Shown here piece by piece: positions 9,209-18,332 of a stretch of 64,000 nucleotides of DNA. Numbering within the stretch: position 1 is the first letter of the stretch; every line of letters starts with the position of its first letter. The position numbers and the translations under genes were made by a program. A model generated the notes under the pieces. The model was not told where the DNA came from. It searched no databases and was given only the letters and a program-made list of their open reading frames with translations. The stretch comes from Verrucomicrobiota bacterium (GTDB taxonomy: Bacteria > Verrucomicrobiota > Lentisphaeria > JABSQK01 > JAJFLO01): contig JAJFLP010000079.1 in NCBI GenBank assembly GCA_021772635.1, positions 1 through 64,000 of the forward strand, given 5' to 3'.

Positions 9209-10516
9209 CTATTCCTCACGCCCGTCATCGGGCTCCGAGTGCTTCTCGATCAAATCAGTCACAGTTTCCTGCCAGACCGACTTACGCCAGGCTTTCGACC
9301 GCGCTTCCAGAGCAAAGAATTGTCCTATCAGAAGCGTCACAATGACAGTAGACCATATCCACGCACGATGTTTTTTGCGCGCGATTCGATCATCGACCCA
9401 AACAGCAAAGAAGATTAAAAATAAGGGTATCACGGGAATTAACCAGCGAAACCCAATACACATGCCACCGTAGTTCGTGGTTTTGAATATATAGAGTAAG
9501 ATCATGGCCACACCTGCGCCTGCGATCGCTAGCGTTTCGCGAAACAGATGATCGCGATTCTTCAGAATTCGAATCTTCGCGAATAGGGCGGGTATAAGTG
9601 CCGGAGTCATACTGTAGATACCATGGTGTCCAATCAGAGAATGCAGTGCATAGATTAATTTCGGTTCATCGATGGAGTCGAATTCATCCGGGGATTTCCA
9701 GTAGGACCCGGCATAGTGGTAAAGTTCTCCACGTAGATAGATCGGAACGATTGAACCGGTTGAAAGATAGGTAAGGACCAGATTTGCCGCGAGCGGCAAA
9801 GCGGCGATCGGAAGAAAGATCTGCAGAGTTCGACGCCGGTCGGTGCCGATTAGATAGACAGCGATACCACACGTGATGATCGCCGACGGAATATCCAATG
9901 TGGGGAGTAGCCCAAGAAAAAATCCCGATAGAATCCAGTCGCAGACTGTTGAATCGTGTTCGATACCAATCCGAAACGCATAGTAGACGCCAATCATCGC
10001 CGCGGCGGCAGCGGGCGTATGATTATTTAGTTCGGTCGCGTATCCGATTCCGAAGAATCCGAATCCCAATACGCCTAACCCTGCGATGACCGCAGACTCC
10101 GAGAGCCTGAATAATAGCAATAGTTTGTAGAAGTAAATCAGCAGGAAGGCGAAAGGGACAGCGCCCATTATCAGATTGCAGAACCATACGACATTCTTCT
10201 CATTATCCACGATGTCATTTCCGGTCGCGACGCGGTAGAGCCAGTACACTCCCGCGGTCAGCGTCGGAAGCATCGGCGGTTTACTGGAATAATAGTGCTC
10301 TCCAATTTTGACTTTATCGACAGCCCACCTTCCCTTATACCGCGTGTCATCTATCTTAAAGGTCCCGTAGTTGACCAAAGCCTCGACGGTCGCGAACCGG
10401 CTTCCCGGATTCGTGTATCGAATAGACCCGTCCCGGGTATACGACGCGATGCCGCCGATGCTCAGCGTGATAAGTATTAACGCGATTATAGTGGTCGAGT
10501 TCGTTCTTTCAGGCAT
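9209..10516 (-). CDS. Polytopic membrane protein, GT39-like
   Basis: 435 residues with roughly ten hydrophobic helices. The first loop contains 'GSRFATVEALVNYGTFKID' and 'HYYSSKPPMLPTLTAGVYW'; the 'SSKPP' pattern is typical of the first extracytoplasmic loop of glycosyltransferase family 39/83-like proteins (PMT and ArnT relatives). By analogy it would transfer a sugar from a polyprenyl-phosphate donor on the outer face of the inner membrane. The DPM-like GT2 at 10971, which could make such a donor, is divergently placed nearby, which supports the idea. It starts close to a heptamer array and lacks a clear ribosome binding site. Confidence 0.7.
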   Translation of the reverse strand: MPERTNSTTIIALILITLSIGGIASYTRDGSIRYTNPGSRFATVEALVNYGTFKIDDTRYKGRWAVDKVKIGEHYYSSKPPMLPTLTAGVYWLYRVATGNDIVDNEKNVVWFCNLIMGAVPFAFLLIYFYKLLLLFRLSESAVIAGLGVLGFGFFGIGYATELNNHTPAAAAAMIGVYYAFRIGIEHDSTVCDWILSGFFLGLLPTLDIPSAIITCGIAVYLIGTDRRRTLQIFLPIAALPLAANLVLTYLSTGSIVPIYLRGELYHYAGSYWKSPDEFDSIDEPKLIYALHSLIGHHGIYSMTPALIPALFAKIRILKNRDHLFRETLAIAGAGVAMILLYIFKTTNYGGMCIGFRWLIPVIPLFLIFFAVWVDDRIARKKHRAWIWSTVIVTLLIGQFFALEARSKAWRKSVWQETVTDLIEKHSEPDDGREE

Positions 10517-10525
10517 GATTGGTAG

Positions 10526-10622
10526 GTGACGTGGTTGCGTGTTCCGTGTTCCGTGTTCCGTGTTCCGTGTTACGTGTTGCGTGTTACGTGTTGCGTGTCG
10601 GGTGTTACGTGTTGCGTGCTCC
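10526..10622 (+). repeat. R6 heptamer tandem array
   Basis: Runs of GTGTTCC, GTGTTAC and GTGTTGC heptamers, about 13 units, lie between two divergent genes. The register is the same as in the arrays at 2262 and 4385, but the variant mix differs, so the arrays have evolved independently. Lying upstream of the start of the minus-strand gene, it may affect expression. Confidence 0.85.
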
Positions 10623-10731
10623 TTAGCTGAGTACTTTATCGTCTATACCGGTCGATTTTCAATGATTCCTTTATATATTGGTACGAACACATAGTGGTGT
10701 CTTATACGAATATACTCCTGGGAGGCATAAG

Positions 10732-10974
10732 ATGGTTAGAACCCAAATCTACTTAACCGAATACGAGCGCCAAGCGTTATCCGACATTTCAATGACCACC
10801 GTAAAGAAGCTATGTGAATTGATCAGAGAAGCCGTTAGTACGTATATAAGTAACCGTAAATCTAAAAGCTGCCAAGCGATTCTTAAGCCTATGATAGGTG
10901 TTTGGAAAGATCATCGTACCTTAGTGGGCCTAAGAGGAATTCGTGCGGAATGGGATCGGGTATCGTCACAATGA
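10732..10974 (+). CDS. Ribbon-helix-helix antitoxin-like protein, orphan
   Basis: 80 residues. The N-terminus 'MVRTQIYLTEYERQALSDI' followed by 'LCELIREAVSTYI' is the ribbon-helix-helix DNA-binding pattern of CopG/VapB-type antitoxins. The C-terminal 'GVWKDHR...LRGIRAEWDR' is also typical of antitoxins that pair with PIN-domain VapC toxins. I chose ATG 10732 because GGGAGG sits at 10720-10725; the ORF track's upstream start lacks support. No toxin follows. The next gene is a glycosyltransferase overlapping in an ATGA junction. It may be a leftover antitoxin, or an autoregulator now controlling the glycosyltransferase. Confidence 0.75.
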   Translation: MVRTQIYLTEYERQALSDISMTTVKKLCELIREAVSTYISNRKSKSCQAILKPMIGVWKDHRTLVGLRGIRAEWDRVSSQ

Positions 10975-11927
10975 CTTCCGTATCAGAAAATCAAACAATA
11001 CGTATTTCCGCAGTAATTCCAACGTATAACGAAGCGGAAAGCCTCGTCGAACTCACGTCTGAAATCGTTTCCGTTTTCGAGCCGATGGACGGTACGTATG
11101 AGATTATTTTCGTTGATGACGGGAGTACGGACGACACCCCTGCGATCATCCGATCGTTGGCTGAGAACAACCCGCATATCAGATATATACGGTTCAGAAA
11201 GAACTTCGGAAAAAGCGCCGCTTTGTCAGCGGGATTTGGTGAGGCACGTGGCGAGATTATTGCAACTCTGGACGGTGATCTTCAGGACGACCCGAAAGAA
11301 GTCCCGAAATTGATGTCAAAACTCGATGACTCCCTCGACTTAGTTTGCGGCTGGAAGTTTCCACGGCGGGATCCGTGGCGAAAGAGAATTCCCAGTCTCG
11401 TTATCAATTGGATGACCTCACGACTAACCGGGGTTCCGATACACGATATGAACTGCGGGCTCAAGATTTATAAGCGAGAGGTGGTGGAAAATCTGAGAAT
11501 CTACGGGGAACAGCACCGGTTTATACCTGCACTCGCCAGCGACAAGGGATTCAAGATCGGCGAATCCAAGGTCAACCACAGGCCACGTAAATTCGGTTAT
11601 ACGAAGTTCGGCGCGCGTCGAATTTTAACGGGTTTTTTCGACCTGACTACGGTATTATTTCTGTCGCGCTTCGTTAACAAACCACTCCATATCTTCGGAA
11701 TCTTTGGAGTCGTGCCATTAATGACGGGGTCAGCTATTGTAACGTACCTGTTATATTTGCGTGTGGTGTATGGCAGTATCCTCGATCGTCACCCACTTCT
11801 TATGGGCGGTATAATGCTGGTAATCGCTGGCTTGCAGCTAATACTAACTGGATTGCTGGCGGAGATGATTACTCTCCGGTCCGACCGAAACTGGAAACAC
11901 CTTTATTCCGTTAAAGAGAAGATTTGA
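10971..11927 (+). CDS. DPM-like glycosyltransferase family 2, membrane anchored
   Basis: 318 residues from ATG 10971, which overlaps the upstream stop as ATGA; the longer ORF start at 10902 runs inside the antitoxin gene. The GT-A fold shows 'VIPTYNEAESL', 'IIFVDDGSTDDT', 'KNFGKSAALSAGF' and the metal-binding 'TLDGDLQDDP'. Two hydrophobic helices close the protein (residues about 225-300). This architecture belongs to dolichol/undecaprenyl-phosphate sugar transferases (DPM1, ArnC, GtrB types), which load a sugar onto a polyprenyl phosphate in the cytoplasmic leaflet. The product could feed the GT39-like and GT-C-like proteins upstream. Confidence 0.88.
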   Translation: MTSVSENQTIRISAVIPTYNEAESLVELTSEIVSVFEPMDGTYEIIFVDDGSTDDTPAIIRSLAENNPHIRYIRFRKNFGKSAALSAGFGEARGEIIATLDGDLQDDPKEVPKLMSKLDDSLDLVCGWKFPRRDPWRKRIPSLVINWMTSRLTGVPIHDMNCGLKIYKREVVENLRIYGEQHRFIPALASDKGFKIGESKVNHRPRKFGYTKFGARRILTGFFDLTTVLFLSRFVNKPLHIFGIFGVVPLMTGSAIVTYLLYLRVVYGSILDRHPLLMGGIMLVIAGLQLILTGLLAEMITLRSDRNWKHLYSVKEKI

Positions 11928-12037
11928 TTCGGAATGAACCGTTTCCATACGTTAAGTGAGTAAGTTCCCCCCAAAGCGATGGTTTCGCGTCAATCGTGGG
12001 AATATTTTTGTCGCTCGGATTTAGCGAACTTCGCGAT

Positions 12038-12130
12038 TAAACTGCAAGCAGTGGAATTTTTGGACGGCTTTCGATTAATCACCCAAGGGATTCCGAACGA
12101 TATTTCGAAAACCTGAGTGCGTTGGGTATA
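12038..12130 (+). repeat. R1 repeat, full 93-bp copy
   Basis: TAAAC at 12038 to GTATA at 12130, 93 bp. Contains ACTGCAAGCAGT, GAATTTTTGGACGGC and GATATTTCGAAAACCTGA. It lies 60 bp before the start of a GT4 gene. Confidence 0.85.
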
Positions 12131-12189
12131 ATGGCGGCAAGCGCTCAATCGGAAAGCACGGACGCGACGATCCACAGTGAAAATTCGCT

Positions 12190-13371
12190 ATGATCAATAT
12201 CCTATACGTCACTACAAGTCTCTCGACTCGCGGCGGTATTGAAGAGACTCTGCGGTTGCTAACACGTAAACTGGATCCCGGGCGTTTCAAAATCGGAATC
12301 TGCGTGATCCGCGACAATGTCGAACAAATCCTCCAGGAGTTTTCAACCCCAGATGTCACGGTCTATTGCGGTTCACGCCGTGGCGCCTTATATAGCCTAT
12401 CCTGTACGCTTTGGGTGAGGAAGGTGATTCGTGACTTTGACGCTGATATCGTCCATACCCATACGGCGAAAGGTGACTTTCACGGTCGAATAGCGGCGTT
12501 TTCCCTGCCGAACGTGAAAATCGTAACGACCTTTCACGATATGGGCCATGCATACTGCTCAGGAACTGATCGGTCGTCGCCCAGTTCCCACCTGGGATCG
12601 GCAGCGAGCGATGGGCGTATTCCGACTCCGACGTTCGTGTCGAAACTGTATTCGTTCATAAATATTAATCTCACCTGCCTGAATTCGAAGGTAATCACAG
12701 TGGCAGATAGCGTTAGGGCGGTATACACTGCTTCGCCCGAGGACACGCGATTTCAAACCGTCCGACGGGGATATGACGAGACGAGATTCCAGTATAACAA
12801 TGAGCGATTTAAGGGCGACGAAATCGTGATCGGAACGATCGGTCGTTTAGTGTGGCAGAAAGGATACCAGTATCTCCTCGAAGCATTCTCGGTCGTGTCG
12901 AGGGAGAACCCGCAAGTTAAGTTAGTGATCGGTGGAACGGGAGCGATGCGCAGTGAACTCGAGTCATTTGTTCGCGCGAATTCGTTAGAGTCCAACGTTC
13001 AATTTTGCGGGGAGATTTCCGACACCAGAACTTTTTTAGACGCCATCGATCTGTACGTACAACCTTCGCTGTCCGAGGGCTGCCCGTTTACAATTTTGGA
13101 AGCGATGGGAAGCGGACTGCCAATTGTCGCAAGTCGATTGGCGGGAATCGAAGAAATTATAGAACACAACAAAACCGGAATACTCGTACCCCCCGCGAAC
13201 GCCTCGGCGCTGGCCAGTGCGATACTCTCACTGATCAACAATAAAGATAAAGCTCTACAACTGGGCGAGGCAGGCTACAAACACGCGAGAGCGAACTTTA
13301 CATCGGAACAGTTCGTAACCAACCTTAGCGATGTATATACGTCGTTATTATCGGCAACGACGGATAAATAG
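12190..13371 (+). CDS. Glycosyltransferase family 4
   Basis: 393 residues with GT-B fold. The N-terminal domain begins 'INILYVTTSLSTRGGIEETL', with the glycine-rich acceptor loop of GT4 enzymes. The C-terminal donor domain has 'IGTIGRLVWQKGYQYLLEAF', 'VQPSLSEGCPFTILEAMGSG' (the E-x7-E type motif) and 'IVASRLAGIEEII'. It likely adds a sugar from a nucleotide donor to a glycan in the cytoplasm. It is closely related to the GT4 at 15581, sharing an almost parallel N-terminus ('LDPGRFKIGICVI' against 'LDPDRFKIGLCSI'), so the two are tandem paralogues around a deacetylase-like gene. Confidence 0.9.
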   Translation: MINILYVTTSLSTRGGIEETLRLLTRKLDPGRFKIGICVIRDNVEQILQEFSTPDVTVYCGSRRGALYSLSCTLWVRKVIRDFDADIVHTHTAKGDFHGRIAAFSLPNVKIVTTFHDMGHAYCSGTDRSSPSSHLGSAASDGRIPTPTFVSKLYSFININLTCLNSKVITVADSVRAVYTASPEDTRFQTVRRGYDETRFQYNNERFKGDEIVIGTIGRLVWQKGYQYLLEAFSVVSRENPQVKLVIGGTGAMRSELESFVRANSLESNVQFCGEISDTRTFLDAIDLYVQPSLSEGCPFTILEAMGSGLPIVASRLAGIEEIIEHNKTGILVPPANASALASAILSLINNKDKALQLGEAGYKHARANFTSEQFVTNLSDVYTSLLSATTDK

Positions 13372-13713
13372 ACCGCGAGCGCCCCGCCTCCGGTCCGGAT
13401 AGCGCGGAGGTATTCGCAGCGTACACGGGCGTGTCTGGAGAAAATGAAACCTGCTCTGCGTGCTCTGCTTAAACATATCAAGGCAGAAGCTAGAGCCGAT
13501 CCCCGCGAGGGGAGAGACGGGCGGGAGTAACTGGTTACTGGTTGCTTCGTTGGGTTTTCTTCGTAATCGTAATCATAATCGTAATCGTAATCCCTTTCCA
13601 AATTTCACCTCGAAAAACGAGAAAGATTACGAGTAAGAGTACGAATCGGGATGTTCGCTTTTATTAGCGGTACGCAGCATTGAAATTAGTGAAGAAACAA
13701 GGGTTCCCGTTCG
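13372..13713. other. Intergenic region with R2 element
   Basis: About 340 bp between the GT4 and deacetylase-like genes. It holds an R2 hexamer hairpin (13540-13668). ORF 13275..13601 with its 'DYDYDYDY' run is a translation of R2 hexamers, not a gene. Confidence 0.6.
13540..13668 (-). repeat. R2 hexamer hairpin element
   Basis: One arm has TCGTAATCGTAATCATAATC and the other GATTACGAGTAAGAGTACGA, around the conserved centre CCTTTCCAAATTTCACCTCG. The right end is GTTCGCT. The left end is truncated compared with other copies. Confidence 0.8.
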
Positions 13714-15564
13714 ATGAAACACCGTTTCGCGATTCTACTACTCTCTGATTCGGGGTATCAACCTCAATTCCTCGGCCGCAAGGACTGGGATGCCATCGAT
13801 TTTTTCCCGGGCAGTCGGTTAAAGAACTACCTCGAAGTTCTGACCGGATTCGGTATTCCCTTTGAAGTCCGGGATATCAGAGACCTTCGCCATGAGGATA
13901 TCATCGGCGAAGATCAGGTCAATTTCAGTACCATTCTCTTCACTTCCCCAATCGCGGAAATTCGATCCAGTCACCTGGAATTTTTCAAAGAATGCTCTCG
14001 GAGTCACGGGATTTCGCTGATTCTCGACGCATTCCTTCTGGCAAATGAAGAATTCGGGAGTGCATTCGGAATCAAAAAATGCTCGGGTCTCCGAATCGGA
14101 TTACAGCATATCAAAGACCATAGGGGAAGTACGATATACAAAACGAAACTGCTTCCTCACTCGAGCATCGGCGTTGACATTGGTATCCGCCCGGTCATTC
14201 GTTTACTCATGCAAAGCTGGTTTTCGAGAAGAATATCCACTGACGGCGACGTTTCTGATTATCTTGCGCAAACCGAGTCAGCCAACGCCCCTGTGCTTTC
14301 GTACACGTTCGGCAATGCCGTGAACTTCTGTTTTAATTTCCATCCGTCGCTGGTGCTCGCCAGTGCGAATCGGTTCCATACGCTGCTTCGTGAGATGTTC
14401 GAGTCGAACCCGCATTTTTCAGCCGCATCCCTTAGCCTCGAAAATCTAGGGTGCTTACGGATCGATGACCCGGGTTCCAGCGAGCGCGTACACCTGGAGG
14501 GGTTCAATGATGGCGTGCTTTCGGCGCGGACATGGAAAGAGATGATAGACCTTCTGGAACGCCATAGTGCGAAGCTTAACGTGGCCTATGTTCCAGGTTG
14601 GATTGACGACGGCGACGAAACCCGCGGAACGTTGGCGGTGGAAGGCGAGCCAATCAAATCCCGCACCCCCGGTAAGCGCTACGATTCATGGAAGGTGACC
14701 TACTCCAAATCCGGTCGTCCGAACTCCCATGATCATGCGTCCGAATATCGCGCGATTAAGGAGGGCGTCGAGTTGGGTACGCTCACAATTCTCAGCCATG
14801 GATTAACTCACATGACGACTGATCTAGGCGCATGGCTGAGCGCGAGCAACCGCTATACCGAGCGTGAGTGGTTCCGGGAATTCAAGGAGCGGGTTACCCG
14901 AAAACAACCGCCACCTGAACGCATTAGTGAGAAAATCAGAGAAAGCCTGGCTGCGATCAATGAAGCATTCGGCGTCGAAACCAAGATTCTCGTTCCCAGC
15001 GCTCATGAACATACAGAAGAGACTCCCGGAATCGCAAAGAACTCGGGGATCCGTCTATTCTCGAGTCGGGCAACGTATCTGATAGGGAATCGAGAAACCG
15101 TCAAGAACAGAAAGATCAAGGCCTTTTACCCGGAAGATATGCCGGAGGGAATGGCGTATAGTAAAGCAGGCTACCCGATCGTCTTCGTGTTTCATGACTT
15201 CGATACTTATAAACACGGCGCCGGGTGGTTGGAGAGTCAGATAGAATCATTGAAAGGACATGGTATCAAATCGTTCCCGTCAATGGACACCTTCGCTGCC
15301 TTATTAATGGCGAAAATTGAAGTCGTGAGCGAAGATAAGAACACGATCCGAGTTACGGTGGAATTCGACGATTTGATCGATACAGACCGATTTAGCGGTG
15401 ATATTCCGCTTAGAATCCACGGCCAAATTTCCGACACCATGGTAAACGGAAAACCGTTTGCGGGGGAACCGACGGTGGTTGACGGCGTATCCCTTATTTC
15501 TATTCCGTTTTCCTACATCAAAAACTCCATGTTGACGATCACAGCGCAGGTGAGCGGAAAATGA
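13714..15564 (+). CDS. Polysaccharide-deacetylase-like (NodB-fold) protein
   Basis: 616 residues, not secreted by any signal I can see. The middle part looks like a divergent NodB/polysaccharide deacetylase barrel: 'LGCLRIDDPGSS' would supply the paired aspartates and 'LTILSHGLTHM' the histidine motif, with 'HDFDTYKHG' near the end of the barrel. The first 230 residues resemble a glutamine-amidotransferase-like or ThuA-like alpha/beta domain and the last 100 are a small beta domain; both assignments are loose. It lies between two paralogous GT4 genes, so it probably modifies or trims the same glycan. Function beyond 'deacetylase-like' is uncertain. Confidence 0.6.
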   Translation: MKHRFAILLLSDSGYQPQFLGRKDWDAIDFFPGSRLKNYLEVLTGFGIPFEVRDIRDLRHEDIIGEDQVNFSTILFTSPIAEIRSSHLEFFKECSRSHGISLILDAFLLANEEFGSAFGIKKCSGLRIGLQHIKDHRGSTIYKTKLLPHSSIGVDIGIRPVIRLLMQSWFSRRISTDGDVSDYLAQTESANAPVLSYTFGNAVNFCFNFHPSLVLASANRFHTLLREMFESNPHFSAASLSLENLGCLRIDDPGSSERVHLEGFNDGVLSARTWKEMIDLLERHSAKLNVAYVPGWIDDGDETRGTLAVEGEPIKSRTPGKRYDSWKVTYSKSGRPNSHDHASEYRAIKEGVELGTLTILSHGLTHMTTDLGAWLSASNRYTEREWFREFKERVTRKQPPPERISEKIRESLAAINEAFGVETKILVPSAHEHTEETPGIAKNSGIRLFSSRATYLIGNRETVKNRKIKAFYPEDMPEGMAYSKAGYPIVFVFHDFDTYKHGAGWLESQIESLKGHGIKSFPSMDTFAALLMAKIEVVSEDKNTIRVTVEFDDLIDTDRFSGDIPLRIHGQISDTMVNGKPFAGEPTVVDGVSLISIPFSYIKNSMLTITAQVSGK

Positions 15565-15580
15565 TCCCGACTAACTTAGA

Positions 15581-16780
15581 TTGGATATTTCGAGATTGTC
15601 TCAGCGAATAAACATACTCCACATCACTACGACTTTATCCACTCATTTCGGGATCTCGGAAACACTGCGCCTGCTTTGTCGGGGGCTCGATCCGGATCGA
15701 TTCAAAATCGGCCTTTGCTCGATCAACGGTCGGCCGCACCAGATCGTGCCGGAACTCCGCGAGACAGGTGCGACGACCTATAGCATTGGGCGGAGCGGTC
15801 ATGTGTTTGACTTTTTCACCGTCCTGGAATTGCGAAAGGTTATCAACGCATTCGGGGCCGACGTTGTACACACCCACCGTAACAAAGGAAATCTACATGG
15901 GCGTATCGCCGCATACTTGTCGCCAGAGGTGTCGATTGCTACCACCCATCATGACATGAGCGATATTAAGTTTTCGAGAACAGCATCGCTTAAGCACCGT
16001 CCGAATTTCACCACCAACGACACATTCGATGATGGTCGACCGAACATAATGACCTCGGTGATTTATCCGTATTTGACAATCACGTTAAATCGCCTGAATC
16101 ACAAGGTAATCGGCGTCTCAGACAGTGTTAGAGCAATTTACACAGCGGATCCGACGGACAACCGATTTGAAACGGTGTACGCGCCCTACGACGAGGCGAT
16201 TTTTAAACCGCAACGTCGCCGACGTGAAACGAAAAAGATCGTCATTGGTACTGTCGGGCGCCTGGTTAAGCCGAAGGGATATATCTACCTTCTACAGGCT
16301 GCCGGCAAACTCATCCAAGCCAATAAAGGAATTCGGATCGAGATCATCGGAGATGGTCCGATGCGTGGAGAACTGGAGGGTTACATTCGCGAAAATAGCC
16401 TGACCGATTATATCACCCTGCCCGGGGTGCGCCCCCACGATGCTGATTTGTTTGAGAAATTCGACGTATACGTTCAACCATCGATCTCGGAGGGGTGTTC
16501 GATTACGTTGCTTGAGGCAATGGGTTGCGGACTTCCTGTGGTTGCGAGTGACATCGATGGCCCCAGGGAACTCATTGTTTCCGGTAAATCCGGCATTCTC
16601 GTTCCACCGAAGAATCCACTACTTCTCGCTGACGCTATACTCGATCTAATCAACGACACGGATAAATCGCGAGAACTCGGTCGGGCGGCGGCGGAACGAG
16701 TCTTGAACAACTACTCTTCAAAGGTCTTTGCATCCAGAATGTCAAAGATTTACGAGGAAATAACGGCAGACCGTCGTTAA
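15581..16780 (+). CDS. Glycosyltransferase family 4, paralogue of 12190 gene
   Basis: 399 residues if translation starts at TTG 15581; TTG 15596 would give an N-terminus aligning better with the paralogue. Neither has a strong ribosome binding site. The donor-binding half shows 'IGTVGRLVKPKGYIYLLQAA', 'QPSISEGCSITLLEAMGCG' and 'VVASDIDGPRELI'. GT-B fold, cytoplasmic, likely acting on the same glycan as the 12190 enzyme. It starts 16 bp after the deacetylase-like gene, so the two are surely co-transcribed. Confidence 0.88.
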   Translation: MDISRLSQRINILHITTTLSTHFGISETLRLLCRGLDPDRFKIGLCSINGRPHQIVPELRETGATTYSIGRSGHVFDFFTVLELRKVINAFGADVVHTHRNKGNLHGRIAAYLSPEVSIATTHHDMSDIKFSRTASLKHRPNFTTNDTFDDGRPNIMTSVIYPYLTITLNRLNHKVIGVSDSVRAIYTADPTDNRFETVYAPYDEAIFKPQRRRRETKKIVIGTVGRLVKPKGYIYLLQAAGKLIQANKGIRIEIIGDGPMRGELEGYIRENSLTDYITLPGVRPHDADLFEKFDVYVQPSISEGCSITLLEAMGCGLPVVASDIDGPRELIVSGKSGILVPPKNPLLLADAILDLINDTDKSRELGRAAAERVLNNYSSKVFASRMSKIYEEITADRR

Positions 16781-16820
16781 GTTTTCGTTGTGCAATTATT
16801 AACTATTTAGAGGTTTTTTC

Positions 16821-18323
16821 ATGTCTTTCGGTAAAAAGATCGTTAGCGGTCTCCTCTGGGGCCAGGTCGGCATGACCGGCCGAACGGTGATGTGCTTCTT
16901 TATATCGATACTTGTCGTGCGCACGTTGGGTGCCCGCAATTATGGGATATACGTGGCCCTGCTTTGTTTGATCGAAATTCTGATCAAGTTCACGGAAATA
17001 GGGATTCAATCAATTTTCAGTACCTACATTCCGCGATTCATTAATAATAACCAATTGGGCGAATGCAGTTATGTCGTGCGGAGAGTGATAATTCTCCGAG
17101 TAATCGTATCCACTCTTACGGCAGGACTCCTGCAACTTCTTGCAGGCCCATTAGTAGCATACATAGGTAACCCGGAGATCTACCAATACGTTTTGCTTAC
17201 TTCAGTTTGGTTCTTCTTCCGCAGCTTGATGGATTGCTTTATCTTCATCGTGACGTCGAAGATGGACATGAAATTCTATAGCGCCGTAGAAATGGGCGTT
17301 TCCGTTTTCCAGCTCATTGGAGTTCTCATACTCCTGCGTACGGGGTTGACGATAAGCTCATTGATCATTCTTATGATTGCCGTTAACGCTGTTCAGACGG
17401 TATTCTACGCGATCGGTTCGCTTGACATGATTACACCAAAATCGGTGCGATTGGAGATCGGACCGATCGCGAAGTTCGGCGTAATTACCTGGCTCAGTTC
17501 AATCGTTCAGTATTTTCGTTTTAAAAGTATTGATGTGTTCCTGATTCTGTATTTCTTGAGAGATCCGTCAAACGTTGCGTACTACGATATCGCCTACTTG
17601 CTTGTTATAACCGGGGGTTCCGTTTTATTGACATCGGCGGATCGTTTACTACTACCGATTTTTTCAGAAACGCACTCGCGTCTAGGATTGGATGGGTTGC
17701 GAAAAATCTGGGATTCCATGACGAAATTGACAATTTATCTCGCGGTCCCCATTTATGCCTTCCTGATAGTTCATGCGGACACGATTATCTCTCTTTTTTA
17801 CACGGACGCATATTTAACGGCATCGCCGCTCGTTGTCGTCTTTTCAAGTTTCATGATCGCGTGTGTGTTTTTCGCCGGAGAAACTTCGATAACAGTCGTT
17901 TTTCCACTCAATAAAGAACAATTTTTCCTCTATCTTCGAGGGATTGGTGGCGTGCTCAACTTCGTTTTCAATATAATTTTTATCCCGAAATTCGGCATCA
18001 TGGGCGCCGTACTTGGTACAAGCGGAGCAATGCTCATAACAACGATTCTCGAATTGGCTGTCGCGAATAAACTTATCTCCGCTCGACTCCCCTATCGTTT
18101 CATAGCGACGCTCTCTTTAATTATTATCGTATCTCTATCCTGGACTATATTTATCAAGGATATGAATATCATACAACTAGGCGTTGTTGCAGTGAGTTAT
18201 GGAGTCGTAACAACATTGTTGCTCCTGAAGTTCTATGCCTTTGACGACGACGAGAAGAAGATCGTCCAGGAGTTTAATCCCAGCGTATATGATAAATTAA
18301 TAAAATATAGACTGCTTCGGTAG
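16821..18323 (+). CDS. Wzx-like polysaccharide flippase
   Basis: 500 residues with about 12-14 hydrophobic helices and little else. The opening 'GLLWGQVGMTGRTVMCFFISILVVRTLGARNYGIYVAL' region, taken in parts, is typical of polysaccharide biosynthesis proteins of the MATE/MVF superfamily. Such proteins flip lipid-linked repeat units across the inner membrane. AGAGG precedes ATG 16821. It lies inside the run of glycosyltransferase and acyltransferase genes on the same strand, as expected for a Wzx. Confidence 0.85.
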   Translation: MSFGKKIVSGLLWGQVGMTGRTVMCFFISILVVRTLGARNYGIYVALLCLIEILIKFTEIGIQSIFSTYIPRFINNNQLGECSYVVRRVIILRVIVSTLTAGLLQLLAGPLVAYIGNPEIYQYVLLTSVWFFFRSLMDCFIFIVTSKMDMKFYSAVEMGVSVFQLIGVLILLRTGLTISSLIILMIAVNAVQTVFYAIGSLDMITPKSVRLEIGPIAKFGVITWLSSIVQYFRFKSIDVFLILYFLRDPSNVAYYDIAYLLVITGGSVLLTSADRLLLPIFSETHSRLGLDGLRKIWDSMTKLTIYLAVPIYAFLIVHADTIISLFYTDAYLTASPLVVVFSSFMIACVFFAGETSITVVFPLNKEQFFLYLRGIGGVLNFVFNIIFIPKFGIMGAVLGTSGAMLITTILELAVANKLISARLPYRFIATLSLIIIVSLSWTIFIKDMNIIQLGVVAVSYGVVTTLLLLKFYAFDDDEKKIVQEFNPSVYDKLIKYRLLR

Positions 18324-18332
18324 ACGATCGCC

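Noticed and set aside
9124-9345. R1 as a tRNA-like or attachment-site sequence
   Set aside because: No acceptor stem, anticodon arm or TPsiC loop can be drawn, and many copies exist without adjacent integrases.
13275-13601. ORF with 'DYDYDYDYEE' start (also 49581..49847)
   Set aside because: The acidic run is the R2 hexamer arm in translation.
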